Below are positions 41,121 through 50,967 of a stretch of DNA of 64,000 nucleotides, in pieces. The notes beneath the pieces were generated by a model that saw nothing but the letters and a program-made list of their open reading frames with translations, was not told where the DNA came from and ran no database searches. Position 1 is the stretch's first letter. Every line of letters starts with the position of its first letter. A program made the translations under genes and the position numbers. Origin of the DNA: Conchocele bisecta (lineage: Eukaryota > Mollusca > Bivalvia > Lucinida > Thyasiridae); NCBI GenBank assembly GCA_029237695.1, contig CM055279.1, positions 6,776,323 through 6,840,322 of the forward strand, written 5' to 3'.

Positions 41121-41230
41121 TCGTGTAAGAGCCTCTATATAATTTGTGTGCATAAAATAGAACGTTGCAGCGTATTAACACAATGCATTTGTATTGAGAT
41201 TGTTTCACGAGAATTTATGTATCGGATTGT

Positions 41231-41526
41231 CACGGAGCCCCACAGGGGAACATGGATTTCTTTTATTAATTCCTTCCCACGAAATGACAATTCGTTCCCT
41301 CAATTTAACAATTCGTTCCCTCGAATTAACAATTCGTTCCCATGATATGACAATTCGTTCCCATGAATTAATAATTCGTTCTCGTGGTAACGAATTGTTG
41401 TTAATTCGTGGGAAGGAATTGTTAATTGTTAATTCGTGGGAACGAACTTTTAAATTGAGGGAAAGAATTGTTATTTCGTGGGAACGAATTAAAAAAAAAA
41501 AAATGTACGTCCCCTGCGGGCTCCGT
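41231..41526. mobile_element. family M element, copy 4
   Basis: ACGGAGCCCCACAGGGGAAC to CTGCGGGCTCCGT, with about six forward and four inverse 21-bp units. GGATTGTC (left) and AGATTGTC (right) match at 7 of 8 bases, supporting the 8-bp duplication seen in copy 3. Confidence 0.85.
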
Positions 41527-41689
41527 AGATTGTCAACAAAATAATATCCAGTTAAGTTGTCAGCGAACGTGCATTTAACAAATTAATTATATTGATTTGA
41601 AGGACAACGCGGTTGTGGGACAGGTATTTTATATTCCATGTTCATTCATCACGCATCACAATCTGCACATTGCTTGTATATTTAGGTAG

Positions 41690-41819
41690 GGATGGGTTGT
41701 GGTCTAGGGGTGGAATATTGTACTTCACTCCCGGAGGTTGTGGGTTCAATACTTGTCATAGACGTGAACAATTAATTTGATAGGATATCCATCCCATGGT
41801 CTCTCGGATGGGACTTTAA
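41690..41819 (+). mobile_element. tRNA-derived SINE, 5' part
   Basis: An A-box-like 'tgtggtctaggggtgg' and a B-box-like 'ggttgtgggttcaatac' are ~30 bases apart, as in a tRNA-derived polymerase III promoter. 'ctctcggatgggactttaaa' then resembles a conserved metazoan SINE domain ending GGGACGTTAAA. The E element starts in the TTAA of that motif, cutting the SINE. Confidence 0.65.
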
Positions 41820-41921
41820 AGGTACATGCCCACTCAGTAGGCACAACATGTTCTTTATAGGAATTAAATGGGTGTATAATTGTGTCACTGTTATTCCACC
41901 AGTTCTAAAAATTGCGGTTGT
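41816..41921 (+). mobile_element. family E 5' arm in a SINE TTAA
   Basis: TTAA then AGGTACATGCCCACTCAGTA, 'ggaattaaatgggtgtataa', '..ccaccagttctaaaaatt'. It is truncated after ~105 bp at the direct repeat. Confidence 0.75.
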
Positions 41922-41973
41922 GGGACAGGTATTTTTATATTCCATGTTTAGTCATCACCTATCACGCTACATA

Positions 41974-42198
41974 ACCAATGTGCATGATCATGTGGTTATA
42001 ACAACAACAGCAGTCGCTGAAAGTGTTGAAATCTAGCCCACTCCAAAGTAAGTATTATTTGATATTTTCCTTAATATGAAACAGATTTTGATTAAATATG
42101 GCGCAGCAAACGCGTATTCATGAGCTGCATTTAGTCGTCGTCCATGGAATTCGGCACAGACTTATGTCGTTTTTGCGAAGAATCGATTTCCGTGTCTT
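41974..42198 (-). mobile_element. family N half element
   Basis: ACCAATGTGCATGATCATGT, 'caacaacagcag', 'ctccaaagtaagtattattt', 'tgtcgtttttgcgaagaatc' match one arm of N up to the central hairpin, then it stops. Confidence 0.7.
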
Positions 42199-42428
42199 AT
42201 TATTAGGATACATACAGCTTAAATGTGCATCAATAATGTTATTACTAGTAAGAGATAGAAAATAAATGTGAAAATTGATAAGAATTATAAGAGAATGCCA
42301 TCAATTATAGCGGCGTAATCCCCATCGCGTCCTGTTATTGCGGATCATTTGATCTATTTAGATGCCATACATATAATGTGACTAAGAAGTGTGTGGCGTC
42401 TCTACTTCGCTACCAGTGCAGTCTAATA
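42199..42428. other. no feature recognised
   Basis: Unassigned spacer. Confidence 0.35.
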
Positions 42429-42612
42429 TACAGTGAAACCTCTCTATCACGGACACTGGGAGGTCCCCAGGGTGTCCGTGATAGAGCCGTTTCACTGTAA
42501 ATCAGTCATTTGATCATTCTGAGCCCTAGCTGTGTGTTATTCGATCATGAACAGACATTATCACCTGATATAAATATTTTCTTGGTGTTCGGTTTAGAGA
42601 GGTTCCACTGTA
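42429..42612 (+). mobile_element. family G pogo-like MITE
   Basis: TACAGTGAAACCTCTCTATC..GTGTCCGTGATAGAG hairpin. Both hairpin strands carry the same change (TATCAC for TAAACC), so the arms have co-evolved or been copied from each other. The right end is AGAGAGGTTCCACTGTA. Confidence 0.8.
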
Positions 42613-42614
42613 CA

Positions 42615-42935
42615 TGTTTGTGCCTGGAGAAATGGGGTTTATGGGAGTTGTGGCCGGTGCAGCTCCATTCAATTAGTTTCTTGTTCATCTAAATTGCTTG
42701 GCCTCTTTTGTGTTGGTGGGCCGTTAAGCACCATTGCATTCCATTCCAATTCAAATAGCACACTCCTGTAGCATGCGAACAAACTATATTCCTTGTTAGA
42801 AGCATGACGGCCATTTCATTCATTGATGGAATGGCGAACTGTGCAGATCCTGATCAGTCTGTGCGAATGCACAGGCTGATCTGGATATACACTGGCCGCG
42901 AAACCCATAAGCCCCATTTCTCCAGCCACAGCCAC
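42615..42935. mobile_element. family D copy with an ~88-bp insertion
   Basis: The left arm 'gcctggagaaatggggttta' is separated from the D interior ('cacactcctgtagcatgc', 'ttgatggaatggcga') by 42664-42751, which contains 'gggccgttaagcacca', SINE-tail-like. The right arm 'agccccatttctccagccac' is intact. Confidence 0.7.
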
Positions 42936-43108
42936 TTATCAGTTTGTGCGTTTGATCTATTCATAAGACATACATACAATGTATAAATAAATGTGCTTTA
43001 AAAATTGAGACTTTCCCACGTTGCGACCAGTCTAGTCTCAGATCAGCATGTGCGTCCATTTATATCCATATTACATGCCCTTGTATACATATTCCGCGAT
43101 GTATATAC

Positions 43109-43182
43109 TCTGCGACCAGTGTACACCCTGAGCAGACTGTACTTACAACACAGTCTGATCAGGGTCTGCACTGGTCGCCGTT
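43109..43182. repeat. D-related hairpin
   Basis: 'gcgaccagtgtacaccctga' pairs with 'tcagggtctgcactggtcgc', and inner 'cagactgt' / 'acagtctg'. It is a collapsed D element retaining only its inner arms. Confidence 0.65.
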
Positions 43183-43244
43183 TAGTTAAGTGAACAAAGC
43201 ACAGTTACTGTACTGGAACCGTTCTCTGTACCACCGATACCCTG

Positions 43245-43335
43245 ATTAATACTTGCCGCCATATCAGGCACATGAACTTACTCAGGGTACTCAGGTTTCC
43301 TCCCAACAAGAATGACTAACTATCCCTGCTTCCAC
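43245..43335 (+). mobile_element. SINE-like conserved-domain fragment
   Basis: 'cagggtactcaggtttcctc' plus 'ccaacaagaatgac' matches the type of SINE core motif seen at 38860. No Pol III head is visible. Confidence 0.4.
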
Positions 43336-44127
43336 AATGCCAATGTAAACATTGTATAACTGTTTTCCCGCTTATCTATACTCATTATAACATACGTAAT
43401 GTTTAAATGTCTAAACCCTGATCAAGCTGCATCAAATTGGGTTAGCAGATAAGATGCTTGACTGGGCATCAATACAATGAGCAACATTTTCCCCAGTCGC
43501 ATTATGTAGATTGGGTATTAACGACGCGACTTCAGACTATTGAACCCGGCTGTTCCGTGTGTGGGTGGATTGTTAAAGAGTACGCACGGTTATTTCACCG
43601 TGGGTAAAGACTGGGTCATAGAAATACACGGATACGTACATGTACATCACCCGCAATGTATATGCGCCTCAAAAGAATATATACTATTTACGGCTTGTAT
43701 TCCATTTTGTTTCAATGGGAAACGAAAGTAAGTTTATAATAAAGCTCAGATATTTCGGGTAATTATATTTTCTTCGGACATACAATAAATGCTTTATTTT
43801 TCGACACGGCTATGTTATCCCTTAAATTACTAAATCTTTTTCATTGTTAAGTTTTTAGGTGTTTTGATCCATTCCACCATATACAATGTATATCACTTCT
43901 ACAGCCACCATACGCCCGCAACATCATTATGGGATGATAACCATTACAAACCGCTATGTATCCGTGTTGTGTTTTGGTCCATTTCATCCCACCCATCGCT
44001 CATACAGGCATCGTACGTCTACAGAAACTTGACCTTATACTAATCAGTGCAACCTGCTGTAAATCTGTGACCTTCGTGCGACCTTGACATGCCGCACACT
44101 CTAGACCTTCACCAGCTCATGCTTAAT
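43336..44127. other. no feature recognised
   Basis: ~790 bp unassigned. The 63-codon frame at 43540 has no motif. Confidence 0.45.
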
Positions 44128-44425
44128 AGAGAATACCATGCCAGTGTATTTTGATATCAAGTTTATCAGGTAAGGCTAGGAAACGCGTAGGAATTCCGGG
44201 CTTGCCGAGGAATTCCTACCGTTTCCGAGCCGAGCCTGATAAACTTGATATCAAAAGAATGTAGCCCGGTATTCTATTTATCAGGTAACGTTTTATTTTC
44301 GAAAATGACCACAGATGATGTCGTTATCTATGGACAGAACGCGGACTTGTTTACGTTGCGTCATTACACTGACGTCATTCGGTAACGTCACATGACGTCA
44401 TCAGACCAACTTAGTTGTAACGCGG
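44128..44425 (+). mobile_element. family U element, copy 2
   Basis: The hairpin 'ttgatatcaagtttatcagg' to 'cctgataaacttgatatcaa' encloses 'aaacgcgtaggaattcc' and its near inverse. The tail 'cattacactgacgtcattcg' and 'acgtcacatgacgtcat' is shared with copies 1 and 3. Several ACGTCA (CRE-like) motifs are present; no function is implied. Confidence 0.75.
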
Positions 44426-44438
44426 ATGTCTGTATCAA

Positions 44439-44680
44439 GGGGCCGTTTCACTAAACTTCCTACGACTAAAATGTTCGTAAGTGCAAAATTATGATAGTCT
44501 GTAAATTTCACATTAACAATTTGTTCTTGTAAATAATTGTTGGATTTACATTTATTGAGCATAGGCTGCATATGCAGCCTATGCTCAATAAATGTAAATC
44601 CATCAATTGAAATTTTCAGACGATTCTAAATTTGCGCTTACGAACATTTTAGTCGTAAGAAGTTTAATGAAACGGCCCCC
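44439..44680. mobile_element. family F palindromic MITE, copy 5
   Basis: GGGGCCGTTTCACTAAACTT to AATGAAACGGCCCCC, with the intact 30-bp central palindrome. Confidence 0.85.
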
Positions 44681-44984
44681 AGGTCAATGCCTGACACAAC
44701 TATATGTTATCAGTCAGTACGTAATCGGTCAATACAGGGCAGGTTACCTGATATTAATTATCCGACAATATGTCTATTCATATATCAACAGCTGTCGAAG
44801 ACAACGACGCAATCACGTTCCTTTGTTTACCAAGGCGCTCTGATAATTTTGTTCTCAATTTCGATTTTCCCATCAAATTGTCTGTACAAAAACGACCTAT
44901 TATTATAATAATTACATCGTCTGATGACGTAAACAACAGCTGAGAGTATCGGCTGTTTCGTGTGTCATTGTGTTATCATCCATC
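44681..44984. other. dispersed repeat HH, then unassigned
   Basis: 44688-44760 ('gttatcagtcagtacgtaat', 'caatacagggcaggttacct') recurs at 27789-27870. 44761-44984 shows nothing recognised. Confidence 0.5.
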
Positions 44985-45324
44985 AACACTGGTTGTGCCA
45001 CAATTTGACAAAACCGGGATTATATAATAATTTCTCAAATATATTGTTCAATGGCCTGACAAAGCGGGCTTATGCCGTCATTTGCGATCAGATGACCTCT
45101 GCCATGACCTGACAAAGCGGGCTTATTAATAGCGTTATTTGCGACCTGTGTTGCCCCAGACCCCTTGTGCTATGAATCTGGATTATAAATAGTGTTACGT
45201 TCGACCAGAGTTGCAACAGATCCCTTGTGCAACGACCTGGCATAATAGGGCTTATAAATACCGTTATTTGTGATAAGTGTTACGTTAGATCACGTGTGCT
45301 ATGTCCTGACAAATCGGGCTTAAA

Positions 45325-45523
45325 TACATTGAAACCTCTCTAAACCGGACACCCTGGGAGATGTTCCACTGTAAATCAGGCATATGGCCATTCTGGAACA
45401 TACTTATGTCTTTTGCAATCATGAACATGTATGATTATCCGAGATGCGTTGCCAAGCCACCTCTCAAAATGAGATCACCGTCATATATTGTATTGGTGTC
45501 AGGTTTAGAGAGTTTCCACTGTA
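45325..45523 (+). mobile_element. family G MITE inserted in minisatellite EE
   Basis: TACATTGAAACCTCTCTAAA, interior 'aatcaggcatatggccattc', right end 'gtttagagagtttccactgta'. The left hairpin is deleted on its inner side. Confidence 0.75.
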
Positions 45524-45527
45524 TAGC

Positions 45528-45668
45528 GTTATTTCTAATACACTCTATAAATATCACGTAATCTGATTGGTTGATGGTCATACATTACAGGTACATGTAT
45601 ATCATTGTTGATGAATGGTCGCAAATTATGTAAATACGCCAGTAGTAAAGGAGTGCATTAGAAATAGG
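45528..45668. repeat. ~140-bp TIR sequence
   Basis: 'tatttctaatacactctata' pairs with 'gagtgcattagaaata' at the far end; the centre contains 'acatgtatatcattgttgat'. A possible small MITE. Confidence 0.5.
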
Positions 45669-45738
45669 TTAACCGTATTGTAATTTTGAAATTTGCGGCG
45701 TATACGCCGCAAATTTGAAAATTACAATACAGTTAACA
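45669..45738. repeat. 70-bp palindrome bounded by TTAA
   Basis: TTAACCGTATTGTAATTTTG / 'aaaattacaatacagttaa' with centre 'ggcgtatacgcc'. The arms have only two or three mismatches. TTAA at both ends could mean a piggyBac-like minimal element. Confidence 0.7.
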
Positions 45739-45800
45739 CTATATGTGTGATCAGTGATGCCCTGGATCACTTGTGCCATGAACTGACAAAACCGGGCTTA

Positions 45801-45954
45801 TGCAATCAGAGATAACGATGAATTCCCCCCCCCCCGGATAATCCTGTACATCGGCCCAACCTCATCAGCGGCTGTACTGATAGCGATTCAGTCAGCCAAC
45901 GGTGTCGGATGGAAAAGAAATATTGTGGCTGATTTACGAAATGTTTTTGTTTTT
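45801..45954. other. poly-C containing spacer
   Basis: One 10-base C tract near 45827; nothing else recognised. Confidence 0.4.
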
Positions 45955-46430
45955 GTTATCTTCTCTGAGCCTGATCAGCAGCTTGCAACTTGTGAAATAC
46001 ATCCTACTTTCGTCCACCCCCCCCCCCAACCCCCCCCCCCCCTCCCCCACCACCCCAACCCCACACACACACACAATGTGTTGTGTTCAATAAGAATACC
46101 ACAAAAGTGATACGATGGCATGCTTTCTAAGTCCTCTGACCCCCGTCGGCAACTTGTAACTTGCAAAGAGCATAACATTTTCTATTTCCCACACCGTTTG
46201 TTGTGTTCAATAATATTATATACGATGGTATGTTTCTTACGTTCACTGACACCGATCTGCAACTTGTAACTTGTAAAGTGCATCTCACTTTCGATTTTTC
46301 ATACAGTTTTGTGTTCAATAAGAATACCACAAAAGTGCTATTCAAATGTATACGATGGCGCATGTTGTTGTTGTTGTCGTTGTTGTTGTTTTACTTTCTC
46401 TGAGACTGGTATGCAACTTACCAGAGCTCC
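45955..46430 (+). repeat. tandem repeat Y with poly-C and GTT tracts
   Basis: 'caacttgtaacttg.aaag' followed by 'tttcgatt', 'gtgttcaataagaatacc' and 'tacgatgg' occurs three times at steps of ~115-165 bp. Interrupted C-runs (46015-46050), a (CA)n and a (GTT)n occur inside. Frames over the C-runs are low-complexity artefacts. Confidence 0.65.
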
Positions 46431-46740
46431 TGTAGCCTATTTCATCAACATTGCAAAGTATACTTTACTAGCAAAGTATACTTTGAGGGAGAAATTTTAA
46501 TTTTTTTTTTAAATTTATTAATTTTTATTATACTGAATTTATTACATTATCACAGCCATTTAATGGCTGTGATAATGTAATAAATTCAGTATAATAATTC
46601 TGCATACTTTTAATCATGAAATATATGCATTTGTTAGTTCTATATGAAATAATGCATTTCAGGAAAAATAAATGATTACTCCCTCAAAGTATACTTTGCT
46701 AGTAAAGTATACTTTGCAATGTTGATGAAATAGGCTACAG
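46430..46740. mobile_element. family K palindromic MITE, copy 4
   Basis: CCTGTAGCCTATTTCATCAA to TTGATGAAATAGGCTACAG with AAAGTATACTTT boxes and the central hairpin 'cattatcacagccatttaat'. Close to perfect. Confidence 0.85.
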
Positions 46741-47074
46741 ATAGTATGCGTATTGACGTATTTTACGCACTTATTTTAGCAGAATACGCATGGATTATCT
46801 ACCAATAGTGGGAGTACATAATACTCACAGAAATTTGAAAATACGCATTGATTTTCAAATTGATTAGTGAACATATTGTAATAAAGGTGAAAATTCACTT
46901 AGTTGAGTTTTTTTTGCATTTCAAATAAGTAACTTTCTTTTTATTTGTTTTATTTCGTTATCATTTGTTCCCAATTTAATAAGGAAGACGATCAACAATA
47001 CATTTGTAAAAGTAAAATACGCATTGAATTTGAAATCTGGGGTTATAATACACTTTAGATACAAAACTTATCTT
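46741..47074. other. no feature recognised
   Basis: AT-rich. 'aatacgcattgaatttgaaa' (47020) echoes 'aatacgcattgattttcaaa' (46841), a weak duplicate. Confidence 0.4.
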
Positions 47075-47215
47075 ATGCTCAGACTTACAACTTGTAAAGT
47101 GCGCACCACTTTCGATTCCCGCTCTCCCCCCCCCCCCCCCTCCCCCCCCCCCCCCACCCCCCCCCCCCACACCACACCCCCCCCCCCCCCACAGTGTTTG
47201 TGTCCAACAGCAGCA
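47075..47215 (+). repeat. repeat Y unit with long poly-C tracts
   Basis: 'cttacaacttgtaaagtgcg' and 'cactttcgattcc' are a Y unit, followed by ~90 bases of nearly pure C (47127-47192). The glycine- and proline-rich frames on both strands are artefacts of the tract. Confidence 0.75.
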
Positions 47216-47234
47216 TATGTACACTACTGCCTCC

Positions 47235-47530
47235 GCTAACCTTGCCAATATCTGTCAATTTCTGCATTTGAATATACTAGAATATTCTGCTTGAAGTCAA
47301 GCAGCTTGACTGATTGAGCTCAGGCTCAATCAATCAAATTGCTTGTCTGCGAGTTATTTTGTTTTTGTATTAATATTTACACGTATATAATACACTAATA
47401 CACATCATAGCATCTTACACATAGCCGACATAGTACAAATAATAATAATAATGATTGCGAGTTTGCATGGTGAATATATGTTCAGAAACGTGTATACTCT
47501 GTGCAAGATTGACGCAGCCGGTGGTGTGGT
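47235..47530 (+). repeat. dispersed repeat DD, uninterrupted copy
   Basis: 'ccgctaaccttgccaatatc', 'cttgaagtcaagcagcttga' (itself a hairpin), 'gttcagaaacgtgtatactc', 'agattgacgcagccggtgg'. It gives the empty site for F3 and X at 33.2-33.7 kb. 47400-47460 has a short (AAT)n. Confidence 0.6.
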
Positions 47531-47764
47531 ACCGCAAAAGTGCATTTACAAACTAATCACGTGGGTTTATGTTGGTAACTAATTCAGCCTCCATGAGCAC
47601 AATAGGATTAAACTCCAGGACAAAGATTCACATGACGGGACCAAGGAACGGCGTTAATTGAGTTCGATTCATAGGAAAGCGCACAGTGTCACCTTCACTA
47701 TGTGTTTCCACTCGGTGTGTGTAACGTTTTAATGAGATGACCTTGAAGGTATTGCGACACCAAT
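47531..47764. other. no feature recognised
   Basis: Unassigned spacer. Confidence 0.35.
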
Positions 47765-47988
47765 AATATGTGGCCGTCACTGGAGAAATGGCGGTTATGG
47801 GCTTTGCGACCAGTGTAGATCCAGATCTACACGGTCTGATCAGGATCTGCACTGTTCGCAATTCATCCAATGCATCATCTTTCATGATTCTAATAAGAGT
47901 ATGGATCACTATCCGGGTACAGGAGTGCGTTATTTGCTCAAGAGCTCACTGATTATAAATTCCATAAGCCACATGTATCCAGTCACTC
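47765..47988. mobile_element. family D copy, internally rearranged
   Basis: 'gtcactggagaaatggcggt' starts it, but 'gaccagtgtagatccagatc' is at once followed by its partner 'gatcaggatctgcactgttc', so the interior is inverted relative to other D copies. It ends 'catgtatccagtcactcg'. Confidence 0.65.
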
Positions 47989-48046
47989 GAACACATATAC
48001 GTCCCAATGGAATCATAGCTGCTGGGATTGGTTTGATGTTAATACA

Positions 48047-48364
48047 CAGGGGCGGATTCAGCATTTGGGGAACTGGGGGGAGGTGTCTAGTTGCGAAGGT
48101 AGCTCTTGCAATCTACTCCCGTACCGTCCGTAGCTAGCTACGGACGGTACGGGAGTAATTGCAAGAGTTACCGTTCGCAACTAGGGGGTCGTCCTATTTT
48201 CGAGTTCTTCGAAATGCACTTTCCTGTGTTTTAGGCATTTAAATTCAGACTCCAGCTGGAGGTAGACAGTGATCTATGTAAACTGCGTGGCTGAACGTGG
48301 GAGGGGGGTGTTGCAACCCCGGACCCCACCCCCCCCCCACCCCCCTCCTCCAGATCCACCCCTG
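48047..48364. mobile_element. hAT-like element with an inner palindrome
   Basis: The ends are CAGGGGCGGATTCAG and CAGATCCACCCCTG, hAT-type. Inside, a ~98-bp hairpin (48087-48184; 'ctagttgcgaa', 'actcccgtaccgtccgtagc' and inverses) sits as a possible nested MITE. G/C homopolymer runs flank the 3' side. No clear target duplication. Confidence 0.7.
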
Positions 48365-48717
48365 ATATAGGTTACCGTGTTTTTATGGCCACTTGCAAAT
48401 ACATGTATGTAGAATAACTAGAAGGCCAAATTCACAATACTTGTTATCATACAGGAAGTTATCACATGGAATGTGAGTCGCAGTGTACTACTTAACATAG
48501 TGTATTAAAACGTATAATTCACTAGTACATTGTATAATAAATATGGTTGAGACCGTTAAAGAAAACACGTTATATTATGAGTGCAGTAACGTGTCCATGC
48601 ATGATACTGTGCTTTTGCAATACAAACATAAAATCTGTACCTATGTAATATGATATTCCGGGTTTGGAAGGTGTTCGAGCCAATTCTCACCGTTCAATAT
48701 AAGCCGAATGAATGAAT
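48365..48717. other. no feature recognised
   Basis: Unassigned AT-rich DNA; 'gaatgaatgaatgaat' at about 48710. Confidence 0.4.
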
Positions 48718-48795
48718 GAATATGATATTTGTTAACCTAGTTAATAGATATCATAAGAAACGAGGCTATGCCTAATCAGTAATCTAGTTTAAAGG
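48718..48795 (+). repeat. family V fragment
   Basis: 'atgatatttgttaacctagt', 'ataagaaacgaggctatgcc' match V; the right arm is decayed. Confidence 0.5.
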
Positions 48796-48904
48796 TCCGG
48801 GGAATCCCTGATCAGCATATGCCCTGGCTGTTTGTTCTACGTAAGGTTAGTTACATTATCGCATATGTGTCTATACTGTGTGTCTATAAGCATGCTCCTT
48901 TGTT

Positions 48905-49025
48905 ACTATAGGAATGAATGAAGTTGGGGATGAGTACCACTATAGGAATGAATGGCCTTTTTGTGGAATTTATCGGGGTATAAACTTGGAAATGTCGTGG
49001 GAATACTGGACGAAGGCTTGAACCC
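48905..49025 (+). mobile_element. family B half element
   Basis: It shares the pre-hairpin 'ataggaatgaatgaagttg' with 418-455 and the left arm to 'tactggacgaagg', then turns into unrelated 'cttgaacccacaaactggca'. The right arm and tail are missing. Confidence 0.75.
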
Positions 49026-49109
49026 ACAAACTGGCAGAGTTCGCCAGTCAGTGCGCCGTGTAGGAAACAGTACATGTAACAACGGAACGTTCACATATGC
49101 TATACATAT

Positions 49110-49885
49110 GTCCAGTACATTTTTTTTTTATTTGTGGACCGATTTTCAAAATCTAACTTTTGTTTTCTTAGTTACATCATTTTCAAGCTATTTCGACAGG
49201 TTTTGGAGTCAATTTCCAAAAGTTTTCGTTTTTTGATGCTTCAGGATAAAAAAACGAAAACTTTTGGAAATTGACTCCCCATGTTAAATTCCCACAAGAA
49301 AATCGTTTTTTCGCAATAAAATCAATATTTGATGGAATTTCTTGAACTCATTTTAGATTTAATGTGTGTAATGGCCAAATGTTCGTCGGAAGCAAAACGT
49401 GGAACAGACAGTAGGGTCTACAATATGTCTTTGATATATTCCATCACATTCAGTTTAGGAAACAGCTATGTTTGAAACAATGATGATCAGAGGTACCATG
49501 GGTCCTTAATTCATCAATAACAAAAAAAGTCACCCTCCGCAAAAAAAATTATTTGATGAAATTCCATCAAATATTGATTTTATTGCGAAAAAAACGATTT
49601 TCCTATGGGAATTTAACATGGGGAGTAAATTTCCAAATTTTTCGTTTTTTGATCCTAAAGGATCAAAAAACGAAAAAAATTGGAAATTGACTCCGAAACC
49701 TGGCGAGATATCTTAACAATGATGTAACTAAGAAAACAAAAGTTAGATTTTGAAAATCGGTCAACAAATAAAAAAAATATTTTAGATTGTTTTTTCGCAA
49801 TAAAATCAATATTTGATGGAATTTCATGAAATAGGGTCTACAATATGTCTTTGATATATTCCACCACATTTAGGAAACAGCTATT
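49110..49885. repeat. two partial C elements with duplicated flank
   Basis: 49120-49410 holds a C right half with central hairpin ('gatgcttcaggataaaaaaacg' area); 49498-49835 a more complete but end-less C. 'gggtctacaatatgtctttg' and 'atatattcca.cacatt' follow both (49413 and 49837), so C plus flank was duplicated (~424-bp step). Confidence 0.7.
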
Positions 49886-50171
49886 TCTTAATTCGTGGGA
49901 ACGAATTGTTTTATCGTGGGAACGATTGTTAAATTGAGGGAACGAATTGTCATTTCGTGGGAACGAATTGTTAATTCGAGGGAACGATTGTTAATACGAG
50001 GGAACGAATTGTTATATCGTGGGAACGATTGTTAATACGAGGGAACGAATTGTTAAATTGAGGGAACGAATTGTCATTTCGTTGGAATGAATTGTTAATT
50101 CGAGGGAACGAATTGTTATATCGTGGGAACGAATTAATAAAAAAAAATCCATGTCCCCTGTGGGGCTCCGT
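49885..50171 (-). mobile_element. family M element, copy 5, left TIR lost
   Basis: About twelve 21-bp units, almost all in one orientation ('gggaacgaattgttaattcg' type), end in 'catgtcccctgtggggctcc'. It is the longest one-directional M array in the window. Confidence 0.8.
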
Positions 50172-50215
50172 ATAATCCTCTTTTTATAGCATATACGTGA
50201 GGAATATCACGTAGC

Positions 50216-50737
50216 CTACTGTCTGTTCCACGTTTTTCTGCCGACGAACATTTCGCCATTAAACACATTAAATCTAAAAAATATTTAAAATTAAGTACTT
50301 TTTCATCAATAACAAAAAAGTCACCCTCCCCAAAAATATGTATTTGATGAAATTCCATCAATATATTGATTTTATTACGGAAAAACGATTTTCCTATGGG
50401 AATTTAACATGGGGAGTCAATTTCCAAAACTTTTCGTTTTTTGATCCTGAAGGATCAAAAAACAAAAACAATTGGAAAGTGACTCCGAAACCTGGCGATA
50501 TAGCTTGAAAATGATGTAACTAAGAAAACAAGTGTTAGATTTTGGAAATCGGTCCACACATAAAACAAATATTTAAAAAATAAATATGTTTAGCCCCCAT
50601 GTTTAATTCCCATAGGAAAATTGTTTTTTGGCAATAAAATCAATATTGATGGAATTTCATCAAATAAAAAAGTACTTACTTTTAAATATTTGTTAGATTT
50701 AATGTGTTTAATAGAGAAAACATGGAACAGACAGTAG
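50216..50737. mobile_element. family C long-TIR element, copy 6 (complete)
   Basis: CTACTGTCTGTTCCACGTTT to 'catggaacagacagtag', with all C inner landmarks and the central 'ttttgatcctgaaggatcaaaa' hairpin. Confidence 0.85.
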
Positions 50738-50967
50738 TATTATATAAATACAGCCAACAATTATTTGATGCTATCGTAATAAACCATCTATTTGTTCCCC
50801 ATGAAGTGAAAATATTATTTACTTCAAAATGAAACACTATGACAGATGGTTTTGTTTTGGTTTCTCTGAGCAAATGGAGATTAATAATGCAAAAAGGGAA
50901 GTAACCAATTCCAAAAAGGACCCAATCCGAATTGGACCAGTCTTCAACACTGGTGTTTGAACATATG
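50738..50967. other. no feature recognised
   Basis: Unassigned. Confidence 0.35.

Larger units (their letters stand above)
41608..41953 (+). repeat. ~45-bp direct repeats around a SINE and an E fragment
   Basis: 'gcggttgtgggacaggtatt' with 'tatattccatgtt.a.tcat' lies at about 41608 and again at 41911. Between them are a SINE piece (41690-41819) and an E 5' arm (41816-41921). Confidence 0.6.
44985..45800 (+). repeat. ~65-bp minisatellite EE, interrupted
   Basis: Units with 'cctgacaaagcgggcttat' and 'gcgttatttgcgac' and 'cccttgtgc' recur at 45055, 45110, 45170, 45235 and 45305, with one earlier (about 44995) and one after a gap (45745-45800). The gap holds G7 and two palindromes, all inserted into the array. 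Confidence 0.7.

Noticed and set aside
41231..41526. 21-bp repeats at regular spacing resembling a CRISPR array
   Set aside because: Contiguous units without unique spacers, inverted halves, and TIRs with an 8-bp duplication show a transposon. The sequence is also eukaryotic.
44330..44425. Cluster of TGACGTCA-like sites as a CRE-type enhancer
   Set aside because: The cluster is part of the repeated family U tail, so its presence is explained by element spread; no promoter or gene is nearby.
46976..47267. Glycine-rich and proline-rich frames
   Set aside because: They are translations of poly-C/poly-G tracts (47127-47192).
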